Source: Chiridota heheva (Eukaryota; Echinodermata; Holothuroidea; Apodida; Chiridotidae). From it: a stretch of DNA of 64,000 nt. Below, piece after piece: positions 36,701-44,469 of this stretch. The notes beneath the pieces are model-generated. The model searched no databases, was not told the DNA's origin, and saw nothing but the letters and a program-made list of their open reading frames with translations. Numbering within the stretch: the first letter of the stretch is position 1; each line of letters opens with the position of its first letter. The DNA is taken from the NCBI GenBank assembly GCA_020152595.1, contig JAIGNY010000151.1, forward strand, positions 46,001-110,000, read 5' to 3'. Position numbers and translations under genes: made by a program.

Positions 36701-39700
36701 GAGGAGAATGGCCTTAGCCTCGGCAGAAAAGATGGATGAGTAGTCAGGAAGTCTGCTACTGAGGGTGATGTCTTGGATGAAGGCAGCAGCAGCTGTCTGT
36801 TGCCTTTCTTGGAGCCATCAGTATAGATGGAGGTGTAATTTGAGAGTTGGTCTTTGATTTGGTTGTGGAGATTGATGAAGAGGTTAGGGTGGGTTTGAGT
36901 TTTGTGATGAGTGGAGAGGCCCAGGTGGACAGAGGGGAGGGGGGTGGCCCAAGGAGGAAAAGTGGGCCAGGAGTAGATGCCGAGAGTGGCGGGGTTGATG
37001 CCGAGATGAAAGAGGTCTGATTTAGTGCTTAAGCGGAAGGGAGGAGATAGGGTTTTAGTCCTATCAAAGAGGGAGGAGAAATTGGGGTACCTAATGAGGT
37101 TGTAAACAGGATTCTGGGTGTTGGTGAGGACTCTAAAAGCATAGGAGATGCTAAGCTTTCTACATCTAAGTAGAAAGGGGAGTTCATTGGCTTCAACATG
37201 AAGGCTGGTGATTGGGGAGGTCCTGTAGGCTCCCAGACAAATCCTGAGGGCTTCATTTTGGATAGTGTTGATGTGGTTGAGGTATGAATTGTGAGTGACA
37301 CAGTAGACAATATTGCCATAGTCAAGCTTGGCACGAATGGTAAGCCTGAAAATTTTGAGGAGAGCATAACGGTCCGCTCCCCAAGTGGTGTTGGAGAGGA
37401 GGCGGAGAATGTTGAGGGAGCTGTTGCATTTTAGTTTCAGGTGGGTGATGTGTTGCTTGTAGGTGAGCTTGGGGTCTAGAGTTAGACCCAGGAACCTTGT
37501 GTGTTCAACTTTAGGGATGCGATTCCCATTGAGCACAAAGTTCGGGTTGGGGTGGAGGTTGTTGAAATGACAAAAGTGCATGCAGACTGTCTTGTCTTTG
37601 GAGAATTTAAAACCGCTATTGTTGCTCCAGACTTGCAGCTGGTTGAGGCTGATTTGGAGCCTATTTTCAACAATAGAAAAGCTAGGGGAGGAGTAGAAGA
37701 TGGTGAAATTATCCACGTAGAGGGTACGTTTGATGCTGGGGCCAAGGTTATTTGCGATGTCATTAATGCTCAGGTTGAAGAGAGTGGGAGAGAGGATGCT
37801 GCCTTGGGGGACGCCCACTTCTTGGGGTTACGGGTTGGAAAGGGTGTGGCCAATACGAACTTGGAACTGCCTGGGTGGGAGGAAGTTTTGAATAAAGATG
37901 GGGAGGTGGCCTCTGAGGCCAATGGTGTGAAGTTTGCGGGTAATGCCGTATTTCCAAATAGTGTCGAAAGCTTTCTCGAGGTCAAAAAATATAGCAATGA
38001 GGTGTTCCTTTTTTGCAAAAGATTCCCGGATAGCGGTGTCAAGCGTAATTAACTGGTCTAGGGTATTGCGACGTTTTCGAAGCCGCTTTGGTGAGGGGAG
38101 AGGATTCTGTTGGTCTCGAGGAACCAGTTTAGTCTCTGATTAATGATTTTTTCCAGAATTTTACAGAGACAGCAAGTGAGGGCGATGGGGCGGTAACTGG
38201 AGGGGTCGGTACCGTCCTTCCCCGGTTTAAGGACGGGGATGACAATAGCTGTCCTCCAAATAAGGGGAAAGGAGGGTGAGGACCAAATGTGGTTAAAGAT
38301 GGTGAGTAGGGTGGTGGTGGCCTTAATGGGGAGGTGTTTTAGGAACTGGTAGGGGATCTTATCTGGGCCCTTGGAGGTGCAGCCAGCGCCGTTGATGGCT
38401 TGGTTTAATTCAGAAAGGGTGAGAGGGGTGTTGTAGCTTTCGGAGTTGTCGGAGGGAAAAGTGATTCTCTGGGCTTCATCGCAAGCTTTTTTGGTTTTGA
38501 AAGCATTGGAGTAGTTGGTCGAGGACGAGATGTTGCTAAAAGAGGCGGCGAGGTGGTTAACAATGTCCTTTTTTGCGGTGTGAAGGTCACCATTCCAAGA
38601 GAGATGGGAGATTTGCCCACCCTGCCGTGGAAGCTGTTAACCATTCTCCAAATCTTCTTAGTGGGGGTGTTGGTGGTGAGAGAAGAGATAAAGTTGTTCC
38701 AAGTGTTGGTTTTACTGTCCTTGATAGTGCGTCTGGCCTTGGCACGGCTGATGCGAAAGAGGTTGATGTTATGGGTGGTCGGGTTAGTTTTGAAGTTTCT
38801 GAGGGCTCTTTTCCTGTACTTAATGGCGGTTTTGCAGTCATCAGAGAACCAGGGGTTGGGGGGATAATTTGCAGGTTTGGAGGTTTTGGGAATTGAGCAG
38901 GTGGTGATGTTGGTAAGGATATTACTGAAGTTAGACATAGGATCCTCATCCTCAAGGAGATGGGGGGGTGAGATGTGAGTCACAGAGGGTTTCAAAAAGG
39001 GGCCAGTCAGCCTTCTCGAGGTTCCAATTGGGGGTGTGGTCAGTGGGGATTTGAAGGTTGGAGCGTATAAGAAGAGGGTAATGATCACTACCACAGAGGT
39101 CAGTAGTGACTCTCCCTCTAAAATCAGGGAGGAGCTTAGGGGAACAGATAGACAGGTCAATACAGGTGAGAGAGCCTGTGGCAGGATGAAGGTAGGTCGG
39201 GGAGTTAGTGTTGAGTAAGGACAAGCTGTACTGACGAAGAGCGTTTTCGATGAGCTTGCCTCTAGGGGTGGTGGTATTAGAGCCCCACAGAGGGTTGTGA
39301 GCGTTGAAGGATGAAGGGGGTGGGAAGCTGAGAGATGAGGTTGTTAAGGCTAGTTGGTTCAATGTTGGTGTTGGGAGGGAGATAGATATTGCAAAGAGTG
39401 AAAGTTTTGTGGAGGGAGATAGAAATACAGATGGCCTGAAGGTCAGTGTGCACACGAACAGGGCTGTGTGGGATATCGTGTCTAACAAGAATGGAGACGC
39501 CACCACAGGCTCTGTCGGCGTCCACTTGATGTTTGTGATAGCAAGCAAAGTTGTTGAGGGATTAATGGTCGGTAGTTTTCAAGAAAGTTTCTTGTAGGCA
39601 AAAGACGACCAAGTTGAAGGTGGAGGCCAGAAGGTCAATTTCTTTAGAATTGGCCTTAAGGCTCCTAATGTTCCATTGTATGATGTTGTGGGTGTTATTG

Positions 39701-42700
39701 TAATTGTTTGTGGTGTACGCCATAAGGAGGCGGGGGGTTATCTGGAGGAAGATCTGTTGGGTCTGAGTTGGCTTGTTTTTTCTTTGGATCTGTTTCTTTG
39801 GGAGCGATTGTTTTTGAAAATTGGACGAGAGGTATGATCGGTGTGTTCGGTAATCAAACAATCTATATTCTCTTTAGTGTCATGCATGTGGGTTTGGGTG
39901 GCGGGTTGTTTGTTGTTTAGTTGTTTTTTGGTTGGTTGTTTGTTGGTTGGTTTGTTGGTTTGTTGATTGTTGGCTTGGTTGGTTTTAGTTTGATGTATGA
40001 TGGTATTAGTGGTGTAGGTGTAGGGAGCGGTGGGGCTTTAGAGTAGGAAGGGAGGTTGAGGAGAGAAGTGGTGGTGGAGGTGGTGTGGGTATTGGGTGTG
40101 GTTGGGTTGTTGGAAATGGTGATGGGCTTAGGACTAAGTAAGAAGAGCCAGGTGAGGTCAGTTGGGCATGGGAGTTAGTTTCTGTTGTGTTAGTTGTGTT
40201 AGGGGGAGCGGAATTAGAGTTAGAGGAGACTACGTTTGAGTAGGAAGGCTTGGTATTAAGAGAAGCGAGGAATTGCTTCCTGGCCTCTGGGTATGTTATG
40301 TTAGGATTAAGGGTTTTAAGTTTGGTTATTTGTTTTTCCTGAAGCCAGGTGGGGCAGTCTTTCGAGAAGGAGGGATGGTTGGCTGGGTGGTTACCGTCAC
40401 AATTAGTACAGAGAGGGGTGTTAGTACAGGAGGTGTTGTCATGGTCTGGGGCTCCGCAATTACCACAGCGCGCTTGGCTGTGGCAGAAGTTTTTCCCGTG
40501 GCCATACCTCTGACAATTATAACATCATAGAGGGTTAGGTATGTAAGGGGCCACTTGGATTCTTAGATAGCCAGCAATGATGTGGGAGGGGAGAGTTGGT
40601 GTAGCGAAAGTAAGAAAGATGGTATTGGTGGGTGTTTCAGCTCCGTCTCTCTTTAGAACGAGGCGACGGGCTTCGATAACATGTTAGCTTGTCAATTCCT
40701 CTTTGAGGTCGTCATCGGACAAATACACAAGATCGCAGGTGCGTATGACGCCTTTGCTGTAGTTAAGGGATTAATGGGGGGTGACTGTGATGTTGATACC
40801 AGAGTTGGATAGGGTTTTGGAGGAAAGGAGGGTGGTGGCTTGTGTGTCCCTGGTGCAGTGCACCAGGAGATCGCCGGATCTAAGGGTAGAGACCTTGGGG
40901 AGGGTACCAACAAGGCCGTAGAGTGCTTTGTGAATAAGGAAGGGAGAAACTTTTTTGAAGCTTTCTTGTTTGTTGGTGGCATGAATTATTAGGATTTTGG
41001 GGATGGGGTTGTAGAATGGTCAATGATGGTAGCAGGTAGGTCACGGGGGTGAGGGGGGGGTCAAGGTCAAGATCACTGCATAGGCGCTTTGTTTTTGAAA
41101 GAAAAACCAAGGGCCGAGAGACCCGAGGCAACTAGAAAAAAAGTTGCGGAAGCACTATATAGGAACCACTGTACTAATAACGAAGGGCGCGAAAGTTTGG
41201 TCAGAATGAAAGGGAAAATATAAAAGAAAAAGGAAAAAGAAACGCTCTTACCGAGAGTAAAAGCCCATCCACCGAGAAAAATCCGAAAATGAAGTTATAA
41301 AACAAAAAGGTGCAAATTGGAGAGAAAACGGAGCGAAATAGTATTAGAGGACAGAAGCAGTTGTCACGTCGCTCTCGCACACCATAAACCTTAGGGATAT
41401 AACAATCTGGCAAGAGCTGAATATGACACTGTACCCAGTAAGCCCCGAAAATTCGTTTAATATCACTTGCACAAAAAACGTCCAGAATCCTCGTTTGTTG
41501 CCGTTTGCCATTGATAAACGACTTTTAGTTTGAGAATTTATAATACTTAATCCTCCTACTACACAAAGTTGTGGAATTTTGATTGATATTTGCTTGGTAA
41601 ACATTCACATTTGCAAAAAAAAAAAAGGAAGATAATAATTGACACTAGCCGCGAAACTTCAATGGCATACACACACAAAATGTGTCAATGATGCATCGTC
41701 TACTTACACGAGTCCCTGAAGTAACGTCATCGCGTATGAAGCCTGATTTTAAAGTTTTTTTCGTTAAGGTGACAAAAACTCATTTTCTCGCAAACAGTGA
41801 GGTGTAGAGCAGAATTTTTTTTTGCAAATTAAATATTCAAAATATCATATTTATCATTAGTTCTGACCCCCATGGCAGGCTAATACCACTTACACACATG
41901 ACACGCATGCAGTTTAAGTGTACTCATTGATTTAACACCAGGTCCAACTGTGCAACATACAGTATATCTTTACAGCGTAGCTTGTTTCTGTGCCAAATTT
42001 AACATTATTTGGTACAATTTAGGACTGGGCTGTTTTACCCTGAGGCACTTCCATTTGCTTGAAATAAAAAGGCCCACCCGAATATAACTAAATAATAAAC
42101 AAGGTTTACAAGTTATTTAATCATTTTAATGATTAATTATCATGTTATTAAACCTCTTTAATATATCATAAAAACTTGCAACATCATATTTTAAATTGAC
42201 TTTTTAAGAGATATAGGCTAAAGTTTTGACGGCCAGTTTCTTTAACTTTATTTTACAGATTTTATTCAAATGCAGCTACTTATCCTAAAACCATGCTATA
42301 TATTGTCATTATTTCCATCAGTTGGAATTTATCAAAAATATATTTCATGTAACAATACATCTTACCAATTTTTAATAGGAGTGAAAACAAAAATGATGGG
42401 CCTTTTTACCCTACCTTTCTGCGAGTTGGAGAAGCAAAATGTTACTGCACTGTATAAAAATGGCAAATTATCTTACACATAAATAGGCCATGTGCCAGAT
42501 TCACTCCACGCGCATCCCCCTCCCCACAACTCTCCGAACCAATATTTTCTAAAGCCTTCCTTAGGGTCCACTGAATACGTTTCAACTAGTAACAGTAAAA
42601 ATCTTGCGCTGCACTATTTCAAAATGGCAGAAAAAGATAAAATGGCTACCAAGTTCAGAAAAATGCAAAAAAATAATCATTAAAATTAAAATTAGGTACT

Positions 42701-43906
42701 ATGACATTATAATTCTACATATTTCATATTGGCACCTTTTTGGAATTATTTTTGTCATCCAAGATGGCAGAAAAGACAAAATGGCTGCCAAAAGGGTTAT
42801 ATTTCAAGGGTCATTCCATGCCAATTCAACAAGGCCATGACACCCACTATCTTAGGCTTCCTTGAAACTTGGCACCTGTATTGGAAATTATGGTTTGATG
42901 TCAGAGAGGGTTTTGGGAAAAGGGGTGGGGGAGGTTAAGGGCAAGCTTAGCGGCTGCATCCGCCCTGTCATTGCCAGGGATGCCAACATGGCTGGGTATC
43001 CCAAAAGAAAAGAACACTTTTCCTCAGATCTGAGGGTGGGCGAACAGTTTCTGGAGGAGGAGGTGGGATGTGAAGTAACAATTTGTTAAAGAAATATCCG
43101 AGTACTTTAAAAAGATACCAAGATTACTCCATAGGACTTTGGTCAAAAGTCCCGATCTTATTTTTAGAAAAAGGTGGTTTGAAAAACCATGTGGTAGAGT
43201 AAGGGTTAAGAGTCTTTGAAAAACTTTAACACTTAGTAAGGAAATTCCAGCCTTCCATGAGGATATCTGAAGAATCTAATTTTTTCTAAAGAATTCTCAA
43301 AAACAATTTCTCAGGAAATCTCAGGCCGGACGGCTGGATGGACGATTTTGCCATTATATATGTTTGCATTATTCTTCTTATACTCACCAAAAAGGCCAAA
43401 AAAAGGCCAAATTTGACCTTTTTTTTTTTTTTTTTTTTTTTTGGGGCCCATTTTTTGGTATTTGTTTTCCAAAAAGAAATCCCCCCTTTTTTTTTTACCT
43501 CCCCCCCCTACCAAATACACAAGGGGAAGAATGTCCCATAACTTTGAACTCTAGTGTGAACACTGGTACCCGACTCAGCCTTAGTCCCCACTACACTACA
43601 AATAGAGAACTAGTGTGGCCTGAGTCCCCACTACACTACAAATAGAGGACTAGCGTGGCCTATACTATCATTATTTCATAATGGTAAGACACTCTTAGGA
43701 ATAACTCTACTCACTACTTAACATTTGCATATTTACCTTGATATAAGATTTGTCAACTTCTAGCGCTTTGGTTGCATCCTGCAGTGCAAACCCTAGACTT
43801 TCTGTCCTGATGTATGCAAAGCTTCTATTACCATAGTAAGCAGCCACTCTTGGGTTTAGGTTGATTGCTTCTGTGTAATACTGTATGGCATCGTCATAAC
43901 TTTCAG
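15697..43906 (-). CDS. PPP5C: Serine/threonine protein phosphatase 5 (ten exons, both ends missing)
   Basis: PP5 is a cytosolic and nuclear phosphatase of the PPP family. Its N-terminal TPR domain binds the Hsp90 C-terminus and holds the catalytic domain inactive until ligand binds. Joining ten exons gives about 438 residues that align without gap to residues of roughly 40-479 of the 499-residue human protein. TPR repeats come first, then a linker, then all PPP motifs: GDVHGQ, GDFVDRG, GNHE, HGG, RSHQ and SAPNYCD, with the metal ligands and the catalytic histidine of GNHE kept. Every junction is GT..AG and phases agree. GDVHGQ replaces the vertebrate GDTHGQ. The N-terminal exon(s) and the last exon (about 20 residues) were not found. 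The gene looks functional; its introns are repeat-filled. Confidence 0.95.
16484..16703 (-). CDS. PPP5C: PP5 exon i: RSH motif and SAPNY
   Basis: A 220-bp exon from 'atgtag' to 'gttagt'. It encodes [38 protein letters not shown], then [13 protein letters not shown] and ITIFSAPNY, ending in a split cysteine codon. RSH holds the last metal-ligand histidine. Vertebrate RSHE is RSHQ here, a tolerated change in PPP enzymes. Confidence 0.97.
17421..17508 (-). CDS. PPP5C: PP5 exon h: HGG motif
   Basis: An 88-bp exon between 'tttag' and 'gtaagt' coding [20 protein letters not shown] and DRNQQPPDT with a trailing split codon. The histidine of HGG is a metal ligand. Too short for a standard ORF call but matched residue by residue to the family. 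Confidence 0.96.
17630..17715. repeat. AT-only palindromic tract
   Basis: The string 'aatataattatattaatata' occurs twice with 'gaat' between, embedded in further TAATAT repeats. The tract can fold on itself almost completely. It lies in a PP5 intron about 125 bp downstream of exon h in the reverse sense. Confidence 0.7.
18788..18930 (-). CDS. PPP5C: PP5 exon g: GNHE motif
   Basis: Completes the split codon to give [20 protein letters not shown], then [20 protein letters not shown] and KKVL before 'gtatgt'. The GNHE motif supplies a metal-ligand asparagine and the catalytic histidine. LYGFFGEVK stands where human PP5 has IYGFEGEVK: one charged residue is replaced by phenylalanine. Confidence 0.96.
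19628..19733 (-). CDS. PPP5C: PP5 exon f: GDFVDRG motif
   Basis: After 'ttgatag' it reads [20 protein letters not shown] and ends [12 protein letters not shown] with a split glycine codon before 'gtaaga'. GDFVDRG carries the bridging aspartate and the phosphate-binding arginine of PPP enzymes. Confidence 0.97.
20304..20468 (-). CDS. PPP5C: PP5 exon e: first catalytic motif GDVHGQ
   Basis: A 165-bp phase-0 exon from 'ttgcag' to 'gtatcc'. It encodes [15 protein letters not shown], then the metal-binding motif [12 protein letters not shown] and [11 protein letters not shown]. The aspartate and histidine of GDVHG are the first metal ligands. The intron before it contains LINE copy 1 and the family R array. 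Confidence 0.97.
20990..24620 (-). pseudogene. I-like LINE ORF2 (EN-RT-RNase H), copy 1 (broken)
   Basis: The endonuclease shows [10 protein letters not shown] and [10 protein letters not shown] (about 24600-24480) and, further on, [16 protein letters not shown] shows [15 protein letters not shown] sequence (about 22915), then [20 protein letters not shown] with the catalytic YVDD intact (about 22680-22625). RNase H gives [13 protein letters not shown] near 21780. Stops such as the TAA at about 22418, in the LS-stop-TLDP position, and frameshifts throughout the endonuclease and RNase H make it inactive. Copy 2 is open at that stop but has lost the YVDD. Confidence 0.88.
24822..25829 (-). pseudogene. 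I-like LINE ORF1, zinc-knuckle protein, copy 1 (frameshifted)
   Basis: The open frame of 335 codons begins [12 protein letters not shown] and includes a central region with [20 protein letters not shown] and [14 protein letters not shown], as in copy 2. Near 25220 one base is missing relative to copy 2 inside the first zinc knuckle, so the frame runs on in a wrong register (CLKYRGMAM). The correct register nearby still shows [14 protein letters not shown] and [15 protein letters not shown]1 proteins bind LINE RNA. Compared with copy 2 there is also an extra unit in the knuckle region ([11 protein letters not shown] duplication). Confidence 0.8.
26048..26139. repeat. 'aacag' pentamer array in the LINE 5' end
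   Basis: About eighteen units of 'aacag' or 'aacaa' lie between the ORF1 leader and the extreme 5' end of copy 1. Copy 2 has only 'gaggacagaagcag' at the same place (41347-41360). The array therefore expanded after, or during, insertion of copy 1. The Phe/Cys/Ser-rich open frame on the minus strand is a by-product. Confidence 0.9.
26154..28512 (-). other. PPP5C: Rest of the PP5 intron d-e upstream of LINE copy 1
   Basis: Consists mainly of the family R array and its CA tract, then about 700 bp with no recognised content before exon d. A short frame at 27796-27984 resembles a kinase glycine loop by chance only. Confidence 0.6.
26290..27765. repeat. Tandem array of family R, about five units of 240-310 bp
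   Basis: The landmark 'tatgcatattaatgaaat' or a variant occurs at about 26318, 26610, 26903, 27143 and 27455. Between these are 'gccccgcc', 'cattaatatg', 'cacatctacagacc' and 'gagatat.gtgtttacaag' in constant order. The array ends in a CA/CCCA microsatellite at 27728-27770. Units differ considerably, so this is not a recent expansion. The motif spacing suggests dimerised insertion units rather than a classic satellite. Confidence 0.88.
28513..28634 (-). CDS. PPP5C: PP5 exon d: linker into catalytic domain
   Basis: Starts after 'ttattag' in phase 1 and reads [12 protein letters not shown], then [19 protein letters not shown], ending VYQ before 'gtgagt'. This corresponds to the substrate-domain entry EDEYSGPKLE of human PP5. 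The DNA is 122 bp. Confidence 0.95.
29225..29418 (+). pseudogene. THAP domain remnant (two frameshifts)
   Basis: Plus strand starts [14 protein letters not shown] and KKTFSRFH, then after a frameshift [19 protein letters not shown], and after another CGEHFISSM with a stop. This is the full C2CH zinc-binding plan of a THAP domain (C-C early, C..HF late, with conserved W), compressed into about 190 bp. THAP domains bind DNA in P-element-like transposases and in host THAP proteins. With no following domain it is a relic, probably of a transposase. It lies in the PP5 intron between exons c and d, opposite in strand. Confidence 0.7.
29795..29942 (-). CDS. PPP5C: PP5 exon c: end of TPR domain and linker
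   Basis: Begins after 'tttcag' with [19 protein letters not shown], continues [11 protein letters not shown] and ends [10 protein letters not shown]. The donor 'gtgagt' at 29794 leaves one base of a split codon; a competing 'gtatga' five bases upstream fits the protein less well. Human PP5 has the same junction before the IEDEYSGP segment. Confidence 0.93.
30119..30345 (-). pseudogene. Second THAP-like domain remnant
   Basis: Minus strand reads [18 protein letters not shown], then [20 protein letters not shown] and [16 protein letters not shown]. This follows the THAP plan C..C..S.YP...G..F.PFPK....KC..WI.AC.RPH..LN. The frame lacks an ATG start, and the late CxxHF is not seen before the stop (MHDCGF), so it is incomplete or split by an intron. 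It sits in the PP5 intron between exons b and c. A functional spliced exon cannot be excluded. It differs from the THAP remnant at 29.2 kb in sequence and strand. Confidence 0.6.
30690..31105 (-). mobile_element. tRNA-derived SINE
   Basis: The minus strand from 31103 gives 'ggcaggtagctcagtcagct', an A-box-like tRNA start, followed about 35 bp later by 'agttcgcgtcc', a B-box-like string. A non-tRNA body follows to about 30690. The tRNA part is diverged, so it is a SINE head rather than a tRNA gene. The body's 3' limit is a guess. Confidence 0.65.
32465..32579. repeat. 23-bp tandem repeat, five units
   Basis: Five units of 'ctgcacaattcatgcatggtaag', four identical and the last with one change (catgcacgg). 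Each unit contains the palindrome 'atgcat'. It lies in the PP5 intron between exons b and c? No: it lies between exon b (33.2 kb) and exon c (29.9 kb), about 620 bp downstream of exon b in gene direction. Confidence 0.97.
33197..33268 (-). CDS. PPP5C: PP5 exon b: TPR repeat 3
   Basis: A 72-bp phase-0 exon of 24 codons, too short for the usual ORF cut-off. It starts [19 protein letters not shown] and ends DFET, bounded by 'tctag' and 'gtaagt'. It fills exactly the gap between the exons at 43.7 and 29.9 kb. The intron before it is over 10 kb and holds a full LINE copy, a SINE and a pogo-like remnant. Confidence 0.95.
34274..34600 (-). pseudogene. Pogo/Tigger-like DDE transposase fragment
   Basis: Minus strand shows [20 protein letters not shown], then [16 protein letters not shown] and [12 protein letters not shown]. 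Pogo-group transposases have the pattern DGH.SH....L...A....I.....PPH.SH..QPLDV, so this is the second catalytic region plus what follows. The catalytic aspartate of DGH is a glutamate here (EGH), and QPLDV has decayed to QHHNV. No N-terminal CENP-B-like domain is found nearby. A dead 330-bp scrap in the PP5 intron between exons a and b. Confidence 0.75.
35612..35690 (+). mobile_element. tRNA-derived SINE head
   Basis: Plus strand has 'gtggcccagtcggtaacagc', like a tRNA A box, and 'gagtttgaatctc' at about 35662, a near-consensus B box, at the tRNA spacing. A tRNA acceptor stem does not close properly, so I call it a SINE remnant rather than a tRNA gene. A short GA microsatellite follows at 35757-35775. 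Confidence 0.6.
36030..39830 (-). pseudogene. I-like LINE ORF2 (EN-RT-RNase H), copy 2 (broken)
   Basis: Endonuclease: [43 protein letters not shown] and GSDHYPLLI (39690-39020). [15 protein letters not shown] block near 38200, [11 protein letters not shown] near 37985, [14 protein letters not shown] at 37818 and then [14 protein letters not shown]. Here YVDD has become YVDN, abolishing a catalytic aspartate. RNase [12 protein letters not shown] (about 36835), then [20 protein letters not shown] (about 36530). The C-terminus ends with [17 protein letters not shown], a CCHC knuckle. The 439-codon frame 37818-36499 shows that decay is recent. Confidence 0.92.
40150..41131 (-). pseudogene. I-like LINE ORF1, zinc-knuckle protein, copy 2 (frameshifted)
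   Basis: Start [10 protein letters not shown] at 41131 matches copy 1. The frame breaks near 40880 and 40700, but downstream the nucleocapsid-like part is preserved: [28 protein letters not shown] and [15 protein letters not shown] with a further C (about 40530-40370). Three CCHC-type knuckles in a row are typical of ORF1 in I/Jockey-group LINEs. After them the reading frame continues through a Ser/Asn/Thr-rich tail to about 40180. Confidence 0.85.
41404..42890. other. PPP5C: PP5 intron a-b, part without recognised feature
   Basis: AT-rich sequence with a poly-A run at 41614-41625. From 42620 to 42800 a block with repeated 'aaaatggc' and 'aaagacaaaatggctgcca' looks like an old dispersed repeat. 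No exon or transposon domain seen. Confidence 0.5.
42893..43079 (-). mobile_element. Internal fragment of the I-like LINE (RNase H part)
   Basis: Matches copies 1 and 2 from 'tttgatgtcagagagggttt' through 'ccctgtcattgccagggatgc' to 'aggaggtgggatgtgaagt'. Neither the 3' tail nor the 5' end is present. An internal piece is not the normal 5'-truncated LINE outcome, so it probably came from deletion or repair-linked copying. It lies in PP5 intron a-b, about 660 bp from exon a. Confidence 0.85.
43200..43380. repeat. Copy of the right end of the 8.3-9.8 kb insert
   Basis: The order 'ttccatgaggatatctgaag', 'aaagaattctc', 'cggctggatggacgattttgccatta' parallels 9725-9840. It ends near 'tatatatgtttgcattat' (compare 'acataggttcgcataatg' at 9824). 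This supports a dispersed element with one conserved end. Confidence 0.6.
43419..43662. repeat. T tract and 50-bp direct duplication
   Basis: A run of more than 20 T lies at 43419-43442, followed by C/T-rich sequence with homopolymers. At about 43580-43670 'gtccccactacactacaaatagag' is duplicated 48 bp apart. No gene content; located just downstream of PP5 exon a in gene direction. Confidence 0.8.
43737..43906 (-). CDS. PPP5C: PP5 exon a: TPR repeats 1-2
   Basis: After a 'ttacctag' acceptor the exon reads [20 protein letters not shown], then [16 protein letters not shown] and [14 protein letters not shown], ending before 'gtaaat'. The first codon is split (phase 1), so at least one upstream coding exon exists, matching the start of TPR 1 in human PP5. 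The lysines and asparagine that form the Hsp90 carboxylate clamp of TPR proteins lie in this region (N in YYGNRS, K in DKSYIK). Confidence 0.95.
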
Positions 43907-43999
43907 CTAGGTAAAATGAAAAAATAGCTAGTCTATTAATCATTCATAGTTTTCTTGTTTCTTGCTATGAATTAATGTTTTGTTTCCTATTCTGACAGC

Positions 44000-44460
44000 T
44001 TTTATTCTTTGAAGGGAACCATGGTATATGGTTATATGTATACACAATATGTGCAGTAAACTGTATGGCCTCTGCATGGTTGATATTGGGATTGCTGTAC
44101 AAGTGTTATGTTAGGTTGTTATAGGTACTATATATAACTCCTATTTATCACACATTGTAGAAAATTAATGATTGAAAAATAGCTCACTTTCTTGATATAG
44201 TTATATTTTTGACTCAAAACTGATATCGTTTGCCAGATTTTCTTTATATAAACTGTATCCCATTGGCACCATGATGGGATAAAAACTCTTCGATTCATAT
44301 TTTGCTGGCCATCTTGCCTGGTCACATCACATTTGTTTTTAAGTATTAAAACATGCGCAACATAAGTTTTAGGATGTTCCACAAAACTGCAGGCTGATTT
44401 TTTGCTGACAACGGTTTTTTATAATTTGATTAAATAGTTTGTCAGTAATGTGTGTGTTGT
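44000..44460. repeat. Dispersed repeat family C, copy 1
   Basis: Shares with 45740-46130 and 63690-64000 the ordered blocks 'ttgatattgggattgctgta', 'gggttgtta'-like, 'cattgtagaaaattaatgattg', 'caccatgatgggataaa' and 'ttaggatgttccac.aaactgcagg'. No coding content. Confidence 0.85.
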
Positions 44461-44469
44461 TTGAAATAA

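Larger units (their letters stand above)
35822..41392 (-). mobile_element. I-like LINE, copy 2, near full length with target-site duplication
   Basis: The 11-mer 'agggatataac' flanks the element at 35811-35821 and 41393-41403, and is taken as its target-site duplication. The 3' tail is a TTTG repeat around 35830. ORF1 (with three zinc knuckles) and ORF2 (EN-RT-RNase H-zinc knuckle) lie on the minus strand, along the direction of PP5 transcription, in the intron between exons a and b. Insertion is complete or nearly so at the 5' end. A few frameshifts and a lost RT aspartate make it inactive. Confidence 0.93.
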
